Below, piece after piece: positions 42,861-52,208 of a DNA stretch of 64,000 nt. Origin of the DNA: Tsuneonella dongtanensis (lineage in GTDB: Bacteria > Pseudomonadota > Alphaproteobacteria > Sphingomonadales > Sphingomonadaceae). How positions within the stretch are numbered: the stretch's first letter is position 1; each line of letters begins with the position of its first letter. A model generated the notes under the pieces. It was not told the origin of the DNA. It did not search any database and saw nothing but the letters and a program-made list of their open reading frames with translations. The stretch is taken from assembly GCF_001698205.1 (NCBI RefSeq), contig NZ_CP016591.1, positions 2,356,001 through 2,420,000 of the forward strand, written 5' to 3'. Position numbers and translations under genes: made by a program.

Positions 42861-44434
42861 TGGCCAGCGCCGCGGCGGCGCCGGGTTCGCGGGCCGGGTC
42901 GGCACCGGAAATCGAGGACGTTGCCGCACTGCCATCGCCCAACCAGCCCGCGCTCATCGTCGGGGCGATGACCGCATCGCTGATGTACATGCTCGACAGC
43001 ACGGTCGCCAACGTGGCGCTGCCGCACATGCAGGCGTCCCTCGGCGCATCGCCGGATACGATCACCTGGGTGCTCACGAGCTATATCCTCGCGACCTCCG
43101 TCGCGATGCCGATCACCGGCTGGCTGGCCGACCGGATTGGCGCACGCCGCCTGTTCGTCATCGCAGTCAGCGGCTTCATCCTCGCCTCGATGGCCTGCGG
43201 GCTGGCGCAGAACCTCGAGGAAATGGTCAGCTTCCGCGTGCTGCAGGGTGTGTTCGGGGCATTCATCGCGCCGCTCAGCCAGAGTTTCATGCTCGACAGC
43301 AGCCGCCCGAGCCGCCAGCCGACGGTCATGGCGATCTGGTCCGCGGGAATCATGATCGGGCCGATCATGGGTCCGATCGTCGGCGGGCTTCTGACCGAAA
43401 GCGGCAACTGGCGCTGGGTGTTTTACATCAACGTGCCCGTCGGCGCCCTGTCGATCGCGATGCTGCTGGCAGGCCTGCCGCGAAGGCCGCTGCGCGAGCG
43501 CCGCTTCGACCTGGCAGGCTTCGCGATGATCGGCTTTGCCCTCGCCTCGATCCAGCTCCTGCTCGACCGCGGTCCGCAGATCGACTGGTTCGAATCCGCC
43601 GAGGCCTGGATCTACGCGGGGGTCGCGATATCGGGCCTCTGGATGGCGGTGATCCGCTTCGCGACCGCACGCCAGCCGCTCGTGCCGCCGTCGCTGTTCA
43701 TGGATCGCAATTTCGCCATCGCCTTCGTCCTGATGCTGGTCATCGGCGTGGTGATGTTCGCGACCATGGCGCTGCTGCCGCCCCTGCTCCAGCGTAACCT
43801 CGGCTACGACGTGGTCGACACCGGCTTCGTGATGGCGCCGCGCGGGATCGGCGTGCTCATCAGCATGCAGCTCAGCGGCCTCCTGCTCAACCGCCAGGTC
43901 GATCCGCGATACATGGTGGCGGCCGGGTTTTTGATCAGCGACCTTGCGATGTGGCAGATGATGCACTGGTCGCTTGAGGTGGACCAGTTCCACGTCGTCT
44001 GGACGGGCTTCCTGCAAGGACTGGGGCTCGGGCTGGTGTTCATGCCGATGAACCTCACCGCTTTCGGCACCCTGCCGCCGCAGTTGCGGACCGACGGGTC
44101 GAGCATGCTCAACCTGGCCCGCAACGTCGGCTCGTCGATCGGGATATCGATCGTGACCGTGCTCTGGGGTGCGAGCGTGCAGACCGTCCACGAGGAACTC
44201 GGCGCGACGGTGACCGTCTCCAGCGTGCTCGACGTCGACCTGTCCACCGCCGACAGATATCAGGGACTGGGTGCATCCGCGCTTAGCGCGATCGACATGG
44301 AGGTGAACCGGCAAGCCTCGATGATCGGCTACGCCAACGATTTCTACCTGTTGTTCTGGCTAACGCTGGCCACGCTTCCGCTGGTCTTCCTGATGCGCAA
44401 GGTCGTCCGGCCGCCGGCGCGGCCCGGCTCCTAG
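42860..44434 (+). CDS. emrB: EmrB-type multidrug MFS efflux permease (DHA2, 14-TM)
   Basis: A 524-residue drug:H+ antiporter with the 14-helix layout. It shows MTASLMYMLDSTVANVALPH in helix 1, the WVLTSYILATSVAMPITGWL segment, the GADRIG-like loop WLADRIGARR, and the FLQGLGLGLVFMPMN-type helix near the C-terminus. With the EmrA-like protein it should export hydrophobic toxins across both membranes. The ATG at 42860 lies one nucleotide into the emrA stop. The C-terminal stop overlaps the convergent isomerase-like gene by 4 nt. Confidence 0.94.
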   Translation: MASAAAAPGSRAGSAPEIEDVAALPSPNQPALIVGAMTASLMYMLDSTVANVALPHMQASLGASPDTITWVLTSYILATSVAMPITGWLADRIGARRLFVIAVSGFILASMACGLAQNLEEMVSFRVLQGVFGAFIAPLSQSFMLDSSRPSRQPTVMAIWSAGIMIGPIMGPIVGGLLTESGNWRWVFYINVPVGALSIAMLLAGLPRRPLRERRFDLAGFAMIGFALASIQLLLDRGPQIDWFESAEAWIYAGVAISGLWMAVIRFATARQPLVPPSLFMDRNFAIAFVLMLVIGVVMFATMALLPPLLQRNLGYDVVDTGFVMAPRGIGVLISMQLSGLLLNRQVDPRYMVAAGFLISDLAMWQMMHWSLEVDQFHVVWTGFLQGLGLGLVFMPMNLTAFGTLPPQLRTDGSSMLNLARNVGSSIGISIVTVLWGASVQTVHEELGATVTVSSVLDVDLSTADRYQGLGASALSAIDMEVNRQASMIGYANDFYLLFWLTLATLPLVFLMRKVVRPPARPGS

Positions 44435-45078
44435 CGCGGTACAAGGCCCTTCTGCTCCATCCGCCAGATCGCCATGGCGATCCGGTCCTGCCCGAAGAAC
44501 GGCTCACCCTCGAACACCAGCGTCGGGACGCCCCAGTGGCCGGCGTCCTCCAGCGCCTGCTGGTTGGCCGCGATCTCTGCGTCGAGCGCATCGGGTTCGG
44601 CCGCGACTTCCGCGTCGAGCTCGGCAAGGTCGAGGCCGGAACGCGCTGCCGCGCCCGCGAGATGGTCACCCTCGTGCCAGTTTTCCGCTCCGCCCCAGAT
44701 CAGTCTGCCCGCTTCCGCTGCGAACGCCAGTCCCTTGCCGCGCCGCGCCGCAGCCTGGCCCAGCCGGGTCACTCTGCGGATATACGGCTGCTCGGCGGCG
44801 ATCTCGCGCGTCATCGGGTTTTGCACGATCGGATCGGGCCGCGGTGGGCCGAAAGGTATGCCTTCCATCTGCGCCACGCGAAACATGTCGATAAAGGTGT
44901 AGCGCAGCCAGTTCGGGTGGTTGCGCTCGAAGAAATCGGGCTGCCTGATCGCCAGCGGATAGACCGGCCGCAGCGCGATATCGACGGTATGGGATTCGCT
45001 CAGCGCCCGGTAGCGACCGATCGCCAGATAGCTGTAAGGGCTGCGAAAGCTGAAGTAGAGGTCCGCGTGCAAGGTCAT
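44431..45078 (-). CDS. 2-Hydroxychromene-2-carboxylate isomerase/DsbA-like glutathione enzyme
   Basis: A 215-residue thioredoxin-fold protein of the DsbA/HCCA isomerase family. The N-terminus LYFSFRSPYSYLAIGRY carries the serine-proline active-site turn (SPYS) where DsbA has Cys-x-x-Cys, so it is a glutathione-dependent isomerase-like protein and not a disulfide oxidase. The conserved VPTLVFEGEPFFGQDRI C-terminal segment is present. In naphthalene degraders such enzymes isomerise hydroxychromenes; no aromatic pathway genes are adjacent, so the substrate here is unknown. Confidence 0.85.
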   Translation of the reverse strand: MTLHADLYFSFRSPYSYLAIGRYRALSESHTVDIALRPVYPLAIRQPDFFERNHPNWLRYTFIDMFRVAQMEGIPFGPPRPDPIVQNPMTREIAAEQPYIRRVTRLGQAAARRGKGLAFAAEAGRLIWGGAENWHEGDHLAGAAARSGLDLAELDAEVAAEPDALDAEIAANQQALEDAGHWGVPTLVFEGEPFFGQDRIAMAIWRMEQKGLVPR

Positions 45079-45107
45079 CCCTTTCTCCTAGCGCGACCCG
45101 CTATCCT

Positions 45108-45572
45108 TCACCAGTATTCCGCCATGATCTCGCCGGCCCAGCCGGGTTCGCGCAATTGTCCGCGCGGCTGGAATCCGCGCATCGCCGGCTTGATGTCGAG
45201 CACCGGCGTGCCGTCGATCGCATCGAGCCCGCGGACATGGAGCCGGGTCCCATCGACGGCGACGATCTCGCAAGTCGTCAGCCCGATCCGGTTGGGGCGG
45301 TTCTTGCCGCGCTGCGCGAAGATGCCGATGCGCGGCCAATCCTCGCGCCCGCGCGGATGGCGAGCGCCGGTCTCGATCTTGTGGTCGGGGACCTTGTCGA
45401 ACACGAACACGATTTCGGCATGACTGAACTGGTCGAGCCCGAGCAGGGCATCCGCGTCGAAACGTGCCGGGTCGAGCTCGATCGTGGCCTCGCTCCCGCC
45501 CCAGTCGTCGTCGAGCGCCTCCGCGCGCCCTCCGCGGACGTATCCGACCGGTGTCATCGTGAAGTCTGTCAT
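45108..45572 (-). CDS. TsaA/TrmO-family tRNA methyltransferase-like protein
   Basis: A 154-residue protein of the TsaA family. E. coli TrmO methylates N6-threonylcarbamoyladenosine at position 37 of tRNA. Family segments are FTMTPVGYVRGGR, LLGLDQFSHAEIVFVFDK, the FAQRGKNRPNRIGLTTCEI core and VLDIKPAMRGFQP. The ATG at 45572 is preferred because it has GGGAGG just upstream; a GTG at 45590 is in frame. It is slightly shorter than E. coli TrmO, lacking its C-terminal domain, as are many alphaproteobacterial members. Confidence 0.83.
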   Translation of the reverse strand: MTDFTMTPVGYVRGGRAEALDDDWGGSEATIELDPARFDADALLGLDQFSHAEIVFVFDKVPDHKIETGARHPRGREDWPRIGIFAQRGKNRPNRIGLTTCEIVAVDGTRLHVRGLDAIDGTPVLDIKPAMRGFQPRGQLREPGWAGEIMAEYW

Positions 45573-45611
45573 CGCTGCCTCCCGCTGCACGATAGCAGAG
45601 GGAGCATGCGG

Positions 45612-46223
45612 CTATCGGAAGAAACAGTTTACCCCGGCGTAGAGTGCCTGGACCTTTGCTTCTGGACCGGTTCCGGACACGAATCCGTAGATCGTCTGGC
45701 CGTCGGCAGCGAGATACTCGAATTCGCCATCGAGCGTGCTTCCCTCGATCAGGCTGGCACTGCGGGTGGCCTGAAGGTCGCGGAAACGAATCCCCGGGCG
45801 GATGCCATCGCTGGTGACCGCCTTGGGGTCGGCCTCCGCGAACCAGCCGACCAGCTTGCCGTCGAGGTAGTTGAGCTTGAGCCCGCCGATGTCGGTGAAC
45901 TCCATCGGACCCGCGCCGCATTCGCCGTTGGCCGATTGCTCTCCGGCAGAGCCCAGTGCAGCGGCAGCGGCACCGTCCACGTCCTGGCGCCGGGTACCGA
46001 AAGCAAAGCGCGTCGCCGTCGCCGCGGTACGGCCCAGCGCGACGCCCTCGGCATCGAGTATCGCCGTGCCCGGCCTGGGCTTCTCGGCGGGCGCCGTGGT
46101 GGCTTCGGCGGTGGCCGTGCCGGACGACGACGGTGTCTCGACCGTGACGGGTTCGGGCTCGGTCCGGCCGCATGCGGCCAGCGCGGCGGCGAGACCGACA
46201 GCGAGCGCGACCCGCACGGCCAT
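45612..46223 (-). CDS. Hypothetical lipoprotein, coupled to asd
   Basis: A 203-residue protein with a lipoprotein signal (MAVRVALAVGLAAALAACGR, lipobox LAAC) and then a Thr/Ala/Pro-rich spacer (SSSGTATAEATTAPAEKPRP) typical of envelope lipoproteins. The mature domain contains NGECGAGPMEFTDI and KVQALYAGVNCFFR; the two cysteines may pair. No family is recognised. Its ATG at 46223 shares a base with the asd stop (TGATG), so it is translated with asd although the functions look unrelated. Confidence 0.78.
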   Translation of the reverse strand: MAVRVALAVGLAAALAACGRTEPEPVTVETPSSSGTATAEATTAPAEKPRPGTAILDAEGVALGRTAATATRFAFGTRRQDVDGAAAAALGSAGEQSANGECGAGPMEFTDIGGLKLNYLDGKLVGWFAEADPKAVTSDGIRPGIRFRDLQATRSASLIEGSTLDGEFEYLAADGQTIYGFVSGTGPEAKVQALYAGVNCFFR

Positions 46224-47248
46224 CAGCCCTTCTTGAGGCAACGCCGACCGAGCAGCTCGGCGATCTGGACCGCGTTGAGCGCCGCGCCCTTGCGCAGGTT
46301 GTCACTGACGCACCAGATGTTGAGCCCGTTCTCGACCGTCGGGTCCTCGCGAACGCGCGATACGAACGTCGCGCCGTCGCCGACGCACTCGACCGGGGTC
46401 ACGTATCCGCCGTCCTCGCGCTTGTCGATCAGCATCACGCCCGGAGCCTCGCGCAGGATGTCCATCGCTGCTTCCGCCGAAAGCTCGCGCTCGAACTCGA
46501 TGTTGATCGATTCGGAGTGGCCGACGAACACCGGCACCCGCACGCAGGTCGCAGTGACCTTGATCTTCGGGTCGAGGATCTTCTTCGTCTCGACCACCAT
46601 CTTCCACTCTTCCTTGGTCGAACCATCGTCGAGGAAGCTGTCGATGTGCGGGATCACGTTGAACGCGATCTGCTTGGTGAACTTGTGGCTTTCGACCTGG
46701 TCACCGACGAAGATCGCGCGGCTCTGCGCGAAGAGCTCGTCCATGCCCGCCTTGCCCGCGCCCGAGGTCGACTGGTAGGTGCTGACGACCACGCGCTTGA
46801 TCCCCGCCGCATCGTGCAGCGGCTTCAGCGCGACCACCATCTGGGCGGTCGAGCAGTTGGGATTGGCGATGATGTTCTTCTTGGCATACTCCTCGATCGC
46901 GTCCGGGTTCACCTCGGGCACGATCAGCGGCACGTCGGGGTCCATCCGATAGAAGCTGCTGTTGTCGATCACCACGCAGCCCGCGGCGGCAGCCTTGGGC
47001 GCGTATTCCTTGGCGGGGCCGCTACCGGCCGAAAACAGCGCGATGTCCCAGCCCGCCCAGTCGAAATGCTCGATGTTCCTACACTTGAGCATCTTGCCGG
47101 TGTCGCCGAATTCGACTTCGGTCCCGGTCGAGCGGGCGCTCGCCACCGCTGCGACCTCGTCGCACGGGAACTCGCGCTCGGCGAGCACGGCCAGCATCTC
47201 GCGGCCCACATTGCCGGTCGCTCCGACCACCGCCACCCGGTAACCCAC
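46223..47248 (-). CDS. asd: Aspartate-semialdehyde dehydrogenase
   Basis: A 341-residue NADPH enzyme of the aspartate pathway, reducing beta-aspartyl phosphate to the semialdehyde used for lysine, threonine, methionine and diaminopimelate. NADP-binding VAVVGATGNVGREML opens the protein. The catalytic cysteine lies in IIANPNCSTAQMVVAL (near residue 130) and the basic histidine in the RVPVFVGHSESINIE region. The GTG start at 47248 is the only one that keeps VAVVGATG close to the N-terminus. The lipoprotein gene follows immediately. Confidence 0.96.
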   Translation of the reverse strand: MGYRVAVVGATGNVGREMLAVLAEREFPCDEVAAVASARSTGTEVEFGDTGKMLKCRNIEHFDWAGWDIALFSAGSGPAKEYAPKAAAAGCVVIDNSSFYRMDPDVPLIVPEVNPDAIEEYAKKNIIANPNCSTAQMVVALKPLHDAAGIKRVVVSTYQSTSGAGKAGMDELFAQSRAIFVGDQVESHKFTKQIAFNVIPHIDSFLDDGSTKEEWKMVVETKKILDPKIKVTATCVRVPVFVGHSESINIEFERELSAEAAMDILREAPGVMLIDKREDGGYVTPVECVGDGATFVSRVREDPTVENGLNIWCVSDNLRKGAALNAVQIAELLGRRCLKKG

Positions 47249-47345
47249 GGCCTATACTCCTTCGCACCTGCAAAAATTCGGACAGTCCCCTTACGCCTCC
47301 GTGCGCAAAGCGCAACGCCGCGCCGACGTATGCGTAAGGGAGCCA

Positions 47346-47381
47346 AAACGAAAAGGGCGCCCCGGATGGTCCGGAGCGCCC
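47346..47381 (-). terminator. Rho-independent terminator after rplS
   Basis: Arms GGGCGCCCCGGA (47355-47366) and TCCGGAGCGCCC (47370-47381) form a strong stem with a 3-nt loop and one mismatch. On the minus strand it is followed by TTTTCGTTTT, the run of uridines expected of an intrinsic terminator. It lies 26 bp after the rplS stop and closes the trmD-rplS transcript. Confidence 0.85.
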
Positions 47382-47406
47382 CTTGATGCCTTCACGGCGC
47401 AAGCCG

Positions 47407-47772
47407 TCAGGCGTTCTCACGACGCTCGGCGATACGGGCGCGTTTGCCAGTGCGGCCGCGCAGGTAGTAGAGCTTCGCCCGGCGCACGACGCCGCGGCGA
47501 ACCACGGTGATGCTCTCGATGTTGGGCGAATACAGCGGGAAGACGCGCTCGACGCCCTCGCCGAAGCTGATCTTCCGCACGGTGAAGTTCGAACCCATGC
47601 CGCGGTTCGAACGCGCGATGCACACGCCTTCGAAGTTCTGGGTACGGGTGCGGGTGCCTTCGACGACGCGCACGCCCACGCGCAGCGTGTCGCCGGCGCG
47701 GAATTCGGGGATGTCCTTGCCCTGGGTCAGGGCCTCGGCCGCTTCGGCCTCGAGTTGCTGGATCAGGTTCAC
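47407..47772 (-). CDS. rplS: 50S ribosomal protein L19
   Basis: A 121-residue ribosomal protein at the 30S-50S interface. Recognisable segments are [58 protein letters not shown] and [18 protein letters not shown]. Length is standard. The GTG start at 47772 lies 5 bp after the trmD stop. A strong terminator follows. Confidence 0.98.
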   Translation of the reverse strand: MNLIQQLEAEAAEALTQGKDIPEFRAGDTLRVGVRVVEGTRTRTQNFEGVCIARSNRGMGSNFTVRKISFGEGVERVFPLYSPNIESITVVRRGVVRRAKLYYLRGRTGKRARIAERRENA

Positions 47773-47777
47773 TGGTC

Positions 47778-48509
47778 CTAGTCCTTCGTTTCGCGCTGCG
47801 CACCAGAGGCAGGCTGAACCCGAGCGCCACTATGACGCTCCCAAAGGTCCGGCCTGCGTAGCCGTGTGTCGGTCTCGGCCATGGATTTTCTCCACGCCGC
47901 AATCCTCGCATGATCCCCCGATCGCAGCACTTCGGGGATCGTGCGCCCTTCCCATTCCTGAGGTCGGGTATACTGCGGATATTCGAGCAGGCCGTCCTCG
48001 AACGACTCCTCGGCTCCGCTAAGCGGGGCGCCCATTACGCCGGGAAGCAGGCGAATGCAAGCGTCGAGCACGGCCAGCGCGGCGGGCTCTCCGCCCGACA
48101 GGACGATGTCGCCGAGCGAGACCTGCTCGATATGCGGCCGCGCCTCGAAGATGCGCTCGTCGAACCCTTCGAAGCGGCCGCACAGGATGGTCACCCCCGG
48201 CCCCGCCGCGAGCCCGCGGATGCGCGCCTGGTCGATCGGACGCCCTCGCGGGGTCATCGCCAGCACCGGCCTGCCATCATCCACGCTGTCGAGCGCGGCG
48301 GCGAGCACGTCGGGCTTGAGCACCATCCCCGCCCCGCCCCCTGCCGGGGTATCGTCGACGGTGCGGTGCCGGTCGGTCGCGAAATCGCGCAGCTGCACCG
48401 CGTCGATGCTCCAGTCCCCCCGCTCCAGCGCGCGCCCGGCAAGCGAAATGCCGAGTGGCCCGGGAAACATCTCGGGGTAGAGCGTTATGACGGTGGCGGC
48501 GAAGGTCAT
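47778..48509 (-). CDS. trmD: tRNA (guanine37-N1)-methyltransferase TrmD
   Basis: A 243-residue SPOUT methyltransferase that makes m1G37 and prevents frameshifting. It shows [20 protein letters not shown], the [18 protein letters not shown] stretch, [11 protein letters not shown], and the trefoil-knot AdoMet site [20 protein letters not shown]. The C-terminal domain ([19 protein letters not shown]) is intact. The ATG at 48509 is preferred because of GAGGAC upstream; an ATG at 48521 is in frame. The gene that normally precedes it, rimM, lies 960 bp away on the far side of an opposite-strand gene. Confidence 0.97.
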   Translation of the reverse strand: MTFAATVITLYPEMFPGPLGISLAGRALERGDWSIDAVQLRDFATDRHRTVDDTPAGGGAGMVLKPDVLAAALDSVDDGRPVLAMTPRGRPIDQARIRGLAAGPGVTILCGRFEGFDERIFEARPHIEQVSLGDIVLSGGEPAALAVLDACIRLLPGVMGAPLSGAEESFEDGLLEYPQYTRPQEWEGRTIPEVLRSGDHARIAAWRKSMAETDTRLRRPDLWERHSGARVQPASGAQRETKD

Positions 48510-48547
48510 GTCCTCGCCCATGCGCAAGGCGAAGGGGCAAGGCAAGG

Positions 48548-49480
48548 ATGAGCGATACCGGCGAAGCGAAACCCGACGATTGCATCATCATCGGGGCCGG
48601 GCCCGCCGGGCTGACCGCGGCGATCTACCTGGCGCGGTACCACCTCTCGATCCGGCTGTTCGACAGCGGCGAAAGCCGTGCGGCGTGGATACCGACGAGC
48701 CACAATCACGCGGGCTTTCCCGAAGGCATCAACGGCAAGGACCTGCTCAACCGGATGTACAAGCAGGCGCACCTCTATGGCGCGGTTCGCGAGGACAAGC
48801 GCGTCACGCACCTTGCCAGGACAGGCGACCGTTTCACCGTGGGCACTGAAAGCGGCACTTACACCGCGCGGTCGGTGCTGCTGGCGACCGGGGTCATAAA
48901 CCGGCGTCCGGCCGACCTGCCCGAGGAAGTGCACGATGCCGCGCTCGCCGCCGGGATGCTCCGCTATTGCCCGGTTTGCGACGGATACGAGGTGACCGAC
49001 AAGAAGGTGGCGGTGGTGGGCACAGGCGCGAAGGGCACGGCCGAAGCGATGTTCCTGCGCGGATACACCGCGGACCTGACGCTGGTTTCGCCCGATGGTG
49101 CGCACGAGCTCGACGCGGAATCCATCGCGAAGCTCGACGCAGCCGGCATCGCCCGTGTGGACGGCCCCTGCGGCGGCTGGAAGATCGAGGGCAAGCAGCT
49201 GGCCTTCGACACTGGCGCCGGACGAATGGCGTTCGACAGCGTCTATCCGGCACTTGGCAGCCACATACGCTCCAGCCTTGCAAAGGACGCGGGGGCTCGC
49301 CTGTCCGAAGACGGCTGCATCCTGACCGACGATCACTACGAAACGAGCGTGCCCGGACTGTTCGCCGCGGGCGACGTCGTGAAGGGACTCGACCAGATCA
49401 GCAATGCGATGGGTCAGGCGGGGGTCGCTTCGACCACCATCCGCAACCACCTGGCCGCGGAGACGCCGCTCAGGCGATGA
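48548..49480 (+). CDS. Thioredoxin-reductase-like FAD/NAD(P) oxidoreductase
   Basis: A 310-residue flavoprotein. Residues about 13-25 give the FAD-binding [13 protein letters not shown]; the redox-active pair is in CPVCDGYE (C141, C144) as in TrxB; a second Rossmann motif ([16 protein letters not shown]) binds the pyridine nucleotide; the C-terminal [20 protein letters not shown] closes the FAD site. The substrate-facing [15 protein letters not shown] differs from typical TrxB, so the partner may be something other than thioredoxin. It lies on the plus strand between trmD and rimM, splitting a classical operon, and overlaps the rimM end by 11 bp. Confidence 0.88.
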   Translation: MSDTGEAKPDDCIIIGAGPAGLTAAIYLARYHLSIRLFDSGESRAAWIPTSHNHAGFPEGINGKDLLNRMYKQAHLYGAVREDKRVTHLARTGDRFTVGTESGTYTARSVLLATGVINRRPADLPEEVHDAALAAGMLRYCPVCDGYEVTDKKVAVVGTGAKGTAEAMFLRGYTADLTLVSPDGAHELDAESIAKLDAAGIARVDGPCGGWKIEGKQLAFDTGAGRMAFDSVYPALGSHIRSSLAKDAGARLSEDGCILTDDHYETSVPGLFAAGDVVKGLDQISNAMGQAGVASTTIRNHLAAETPLRR

Positions 49481-49952
49481 AAGCGGGGTCGATCACCGCG
49501 CGCGCGTGATCCCATTCGGACACGGCGTCGGCGGTCATGGGCACCATGGCTCGCTTGCCGCCGGTCAATTCGAGTTCCAGCACGTCGCCGGCCCCGAAGT
49601 TCTCGACCGACACGATCGTGCCGAGCACTTCGCCGTCAGGCGAAACCGCGGCCAGGCCGATCAGGTCGGCGTGGTAATATTCGCCCTCGCCAAGCGGAGG
49701 CATGGCCGAACGCGGGACGGTGAGGACGGTGCCGCGCAACTTCTCTGCGGCCGTCCTGTCGGGGATTTCGGCAAAGCGGGCGATCGCACCGCCCTTGCCA
49801 TCGTCGCGCAGCTTCCTCAGCGTCAATGCGCCGTCGTTGAAGCTCTTGTACGCCGAAAGCGCCTCGACGCCCTCGCCGAACAGCTTGAGGCGGACTTCGC
49901 CCGTCACCCCGTGCGCGCCGGCGACGGCGGCGAGGGTGACGGGCTTGTCCAT
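49470..49952 (-). CDS. rimM: 16S rRNA processing protein RimM
   Basis: A 160-residue factor needed for maturation of the 30S head. N-terminal RimM domain ([20 protein letters not shown]) and C-terminal PRC barrel ([20 protein letters not shown] ... [19 protein letters not shown]) are both visible. The ATG at 49952 follows the rpsP stop after 6 bp, the usual rpsP-rimM pairing. Downstream, trmD is separated by the opposite-strand oxidoreductase gene, with which rimM overlaps by 11 bp. Confidence 0.96.
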   Translation of the reverse strand: MDKPVTLAAVAGAHGVTGEVRLKLFGEGVEALSAYKSFNDGALTLRKLRDDGKGGAIARFAEIPDRTAAEKLRGTVLTVPRSAMPPLGEGEYYHADLIGLAAVSPDGEVLGTIVSVENFGAGDVLELELTGGKRAMVPMTADAVSEWDHARAVIDPAFIA

Positions 49953-49958
49953 CGGGGC

Positions 49959-50579
49959 TTAGCCCTCGGCCTTCTCGTCGCTGGCCGCTTCCTCGGCCGG
50001 AGCCTCTTCGGCAACCGGGCCGCCCTCGGCGACTTCCTCGGCGATCGCTGCGGCATCGGCGTCCGTCGCACCCTCGGGCGCATCGACGGATTCGGCGACG
50101 GCTTCAGCGGTCTCTTCCGACTTCACCGAACCGGTGGCGTCGTTCTCGGCTTCGGCGGGAGCGGCCTCGGCCTCGACCGCGGCGGTCTCTTCGACCTCGG
50201 GCTCGGGAGCGGCAGCGGCCTCGGCAGCGGCTTCCTCGGCGGCGGCAGCCTTGGCCGCACGCTCTTCGGCACGCTCCTTGGCGGCTTCGCCCGGCTCACC
50301 CTTCTTGGGGTTGTTGCGCGGCGCACGCTCCTTGACGCCGGCGGCGTCGAGGAAACGGGCAACGCGGTCCGACGCCTGCGCACCGACCGACAGCCAGTGC
50401 TTCGCACGGTCGGCATCGATCTTCACGCGGTTCTCGTCGTCCTTGGCGAGCAGCGGATTGTAGGTCCCGATCTGCTCGAGGTACTTGCCGTCGCGCGACG
50501 AGCGGCTGTCGGCCACCACGATGCGGTAGTACGGACGCTTCTTCGCGCCACCGCGCGACAGACGAATTGCAACTGCCAT
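49959..50579 (-). CDS. rpsP: 30S ribosomal protein S16 with a very long acidic/alanine-rich C-terminal tail
   Basis: A 206-residue S16 whose first about 80 residues are the normal ribosomal protein ([54 protein letters not shown]). Standard S16 is about 80-90 residues. Here another roughly 120 residues follow: first a basic stretch ([20 protein letters not shown]), then a long Ala/Glu-rich acidic tail ([20 protein letters not shown] ...). Alphaproteobacterial S16 proteins often have shorter tails, but this one is extreme. The tail is probably disordered and outside the ribosome core. It lies between ffh and rimM. Confidence 0.94.
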   Translation of the reverse strand: MAVAIRLSRGGAKKRPYYRIVVADSRSSRDGKYLEQIGTYNPLLAKDDENRVKIDADRAKHWLSVGAQASDRVARFLDAAGVKERAPRNNPKKGEPGEAAKERAEERAAKAAAAEEAAAEAAAAPEPEVEETAAVEAEAAPAEAENDATGSVKSEETAEAVAESVDAPEGATDADAAAIAEEVAEGGPVAEEAPAEEAASDEKAEG

Positions 50580-50612
50580 TTCACTTCACCTTTCTGAACT
50601 AAAACTCGAAAA

Positions 50613-52085
50613 TCACTTCTTTTTCATCAAATCTTGCAGGTTGGAGGGCAGCGCGCCGCCACCCAGCCCCGGGAGCGACGGCGGGGGTACGCCCGGTCCG
50701 CCCATTCCCATGCCGCCGAGCGCACCGCCGAGGCCGCCCTTCCCGAAGGCAGCGGCGAGCCCCTTGAAACCGCCCATCTTGCGGATCTGCTTCATCGCCC
50801 GCGCCATTTCCTGGTGCATCTTGAGCAGCTTGTTGACGTCCTGCACCTCGAGCCCGGCGCCCGCCGCGACGCGCTTCTTGCGCTTGGCGTTCATCAGTTC
50901 CGGGCGCTCGCGCTCCTTGGGGGTCATCGAGCCGATGATCGCGTCCATGTGGACGAGGACCTTGTCGTCCACGCCCGACTGGGCCATCGCCTGCTTGGCC
51001 TTCTTCATGCCCGGCATCATGCCCGCCAGCATGCCGAGACCGCCCATGTTCTGCATCTGCTTCAGCTGCATGCGCAGGTCGTTGAGGTCGAACTGGCCCT
51101 TGGCCATGCGCCGGGCCATCGCCTCGGCTTCTTCCTCCTTGATCGCGGTCGCCGCCTTCTCGACCAGGCTGACGACGTCGCCCATGCCGAGGATGCGGTC
51201 GGCCACGCGGCCGGGATGAAAAGCCTCGATCGCGTCGAGCTTTTCGCCCGTGCCGGCGAACTTGATCGGCTTGCCGGTGACGTGCCGCATCGACAGCGCC
51301 GCGCCGCCGCGCGCATCGCCGTCCATGCGGGTCAGCACCACGCCGGTAAGCGGCACCTCGCCCGAGAACGACTGGGCAACGTTCACGGCGTCCTGACCGG
51401 TGAGCGAATCGACCACCAGCAGCACTTCGGTCGGCGCCGAAACCCCGGCGACCGCCTTCATCTCGTCCATCAGCGCCTGGTCGACGTGGAGCCGGCCGGC
51501 GGTGTCGAGCAGCAGAACGTCGATGGCCTGCAGCCGCGCCGATTCGAGTGCGCGGCGGGCGATGTCGACCGGCTGCTGGCCCTGGACGATGGGCAAGGTC
51601 GCGACCTCGACCTGAGTACCGAGCACCGCGAGCTGCTCCTGCGCCGCGGGGCGCGCGACGTCGAGCGAGGCCATCAAGGCCTTCTTGCCGTGCTTCTCGC
51701 GGATCCACTTGGCGAGCTTGGCGGTGGTGGTCGTCTTGCCCGAGCCCTGGAGGCCGACCATCATGATCACGACCGGCGGCTTCGCGGCGAGGTTCAGCCC
51801 TTCGGCGACAGCGCCGTCGCCGCCGCCGAGCATCTCCACGAGCTCGTCGTGGACGATCTTGACGACCATCTGCCCCGGCGTGACCGAGCGCAGCACGTCC
51901 TGGCCGACCGCCTTCTCGGTGACCGAATCGATGAACCGGCGGGCGACCGGCAGCGCGACGTCCGCCTCGAGCAGGGCGACGCGCACCTCGCGCATCGCAT
52001 CGCGCACGTCCTGTTCGCTCAGCGCGCCGCGACCGCGCAAGCGGTCGAAGACGGTGCCGAGACGATCGGACAGGGTGTCGAACAT
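50613..52085 (-). CDS. ffh: Signal recognition particle protein Ffh
   Basis: A 490-residue SRP54 GTPase that targets nascent inner-membrane proteins. The N domain is followed by the G domain with Walker A VGLQGSGKTTTTAKLA (about residue 107), DTAGR and TRMDGDARGGAALS, then the methionine-rich M domain (LKQMQNMGGLGMLAGMMPGM ... QIRKMGGFKG) that binds signal peptides and 4.5S RNA. The C-terminal Gly/Pro-rich tail ends LMKKK. It heads the ffh-rpsP-rimM operon. No 4.5S RNA gene was identified in this window. Confidence 0.97.
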   Translation of the reverse strand: MFDTLSDRLGTVFDRLRGRGALSEQDVRDAMREVRVALLEADVALPVARRFIDSVTEKAVGQDVLRSVTPGQMVVKIVHDELVEMLGGGDGAVAEGLNLAAKPPVVIMMVGLQGSGKTTTTAKLAKWIREKHGKKALMASLDVARPAAQEQLAVLGTQVEVATLPIVQGQQPVDIARRALESARLQAIDVLLLDTAGRLHVDQALMDEMKAVAGVSAPTEVLLVVDSLTGQDAVNVAQSFSGEVPLTGVVLTRMDGDARGGAALSMRHVTGKPIKFAGTGEKLDAIEAFHPGRVADRILGMGDVVSLVEKAATAIKEEEAEAMARRMAKGQFDLNDLRMQLKQMQNMGGLGMLAGMMPGMKKAKQAMAQSGVDDKVLVHMDAIIGSMTPKERERPELMNAKRKKRVAAGAGLEVQDVNKLLKMHQEMARAMKQIRKMGGFKGLAAAFGKGGLGGALGGMGMGGPGVPPPSLPGLGGGALPSNLQDLMKKK

Positions 52086-52130
52086 GCGCTACCTCAACTC
52101 GGCCGGACCGCGACTGGCCGGCTAAATGCG

Positions 52131-52164
52131 AAAAACGCCGGCGGACGAAACCTCGTCGGCCAGC
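52131..52164 (-). terminator. Rho-independent terminator after tRNA-Ala
   Basis: On the minus strand, a 5' arm GCTGGCCGACGA (52164-52153) pairs with TCGTCCGCCGGC (52148-52137), with one G-U pair and one mismatch, followed directly by GTTTTTCGC. It is placed about 45 nt beyond the tRNA-Ala 3' end and before the ffh start, so it should end the tRNA transcript. Confidence 0.75.
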
Positions 52165-52208
52165 GTGCGAGCCTCATTGCGAGAAACCCGACTTTGTATC
52201 CGTTTCGA

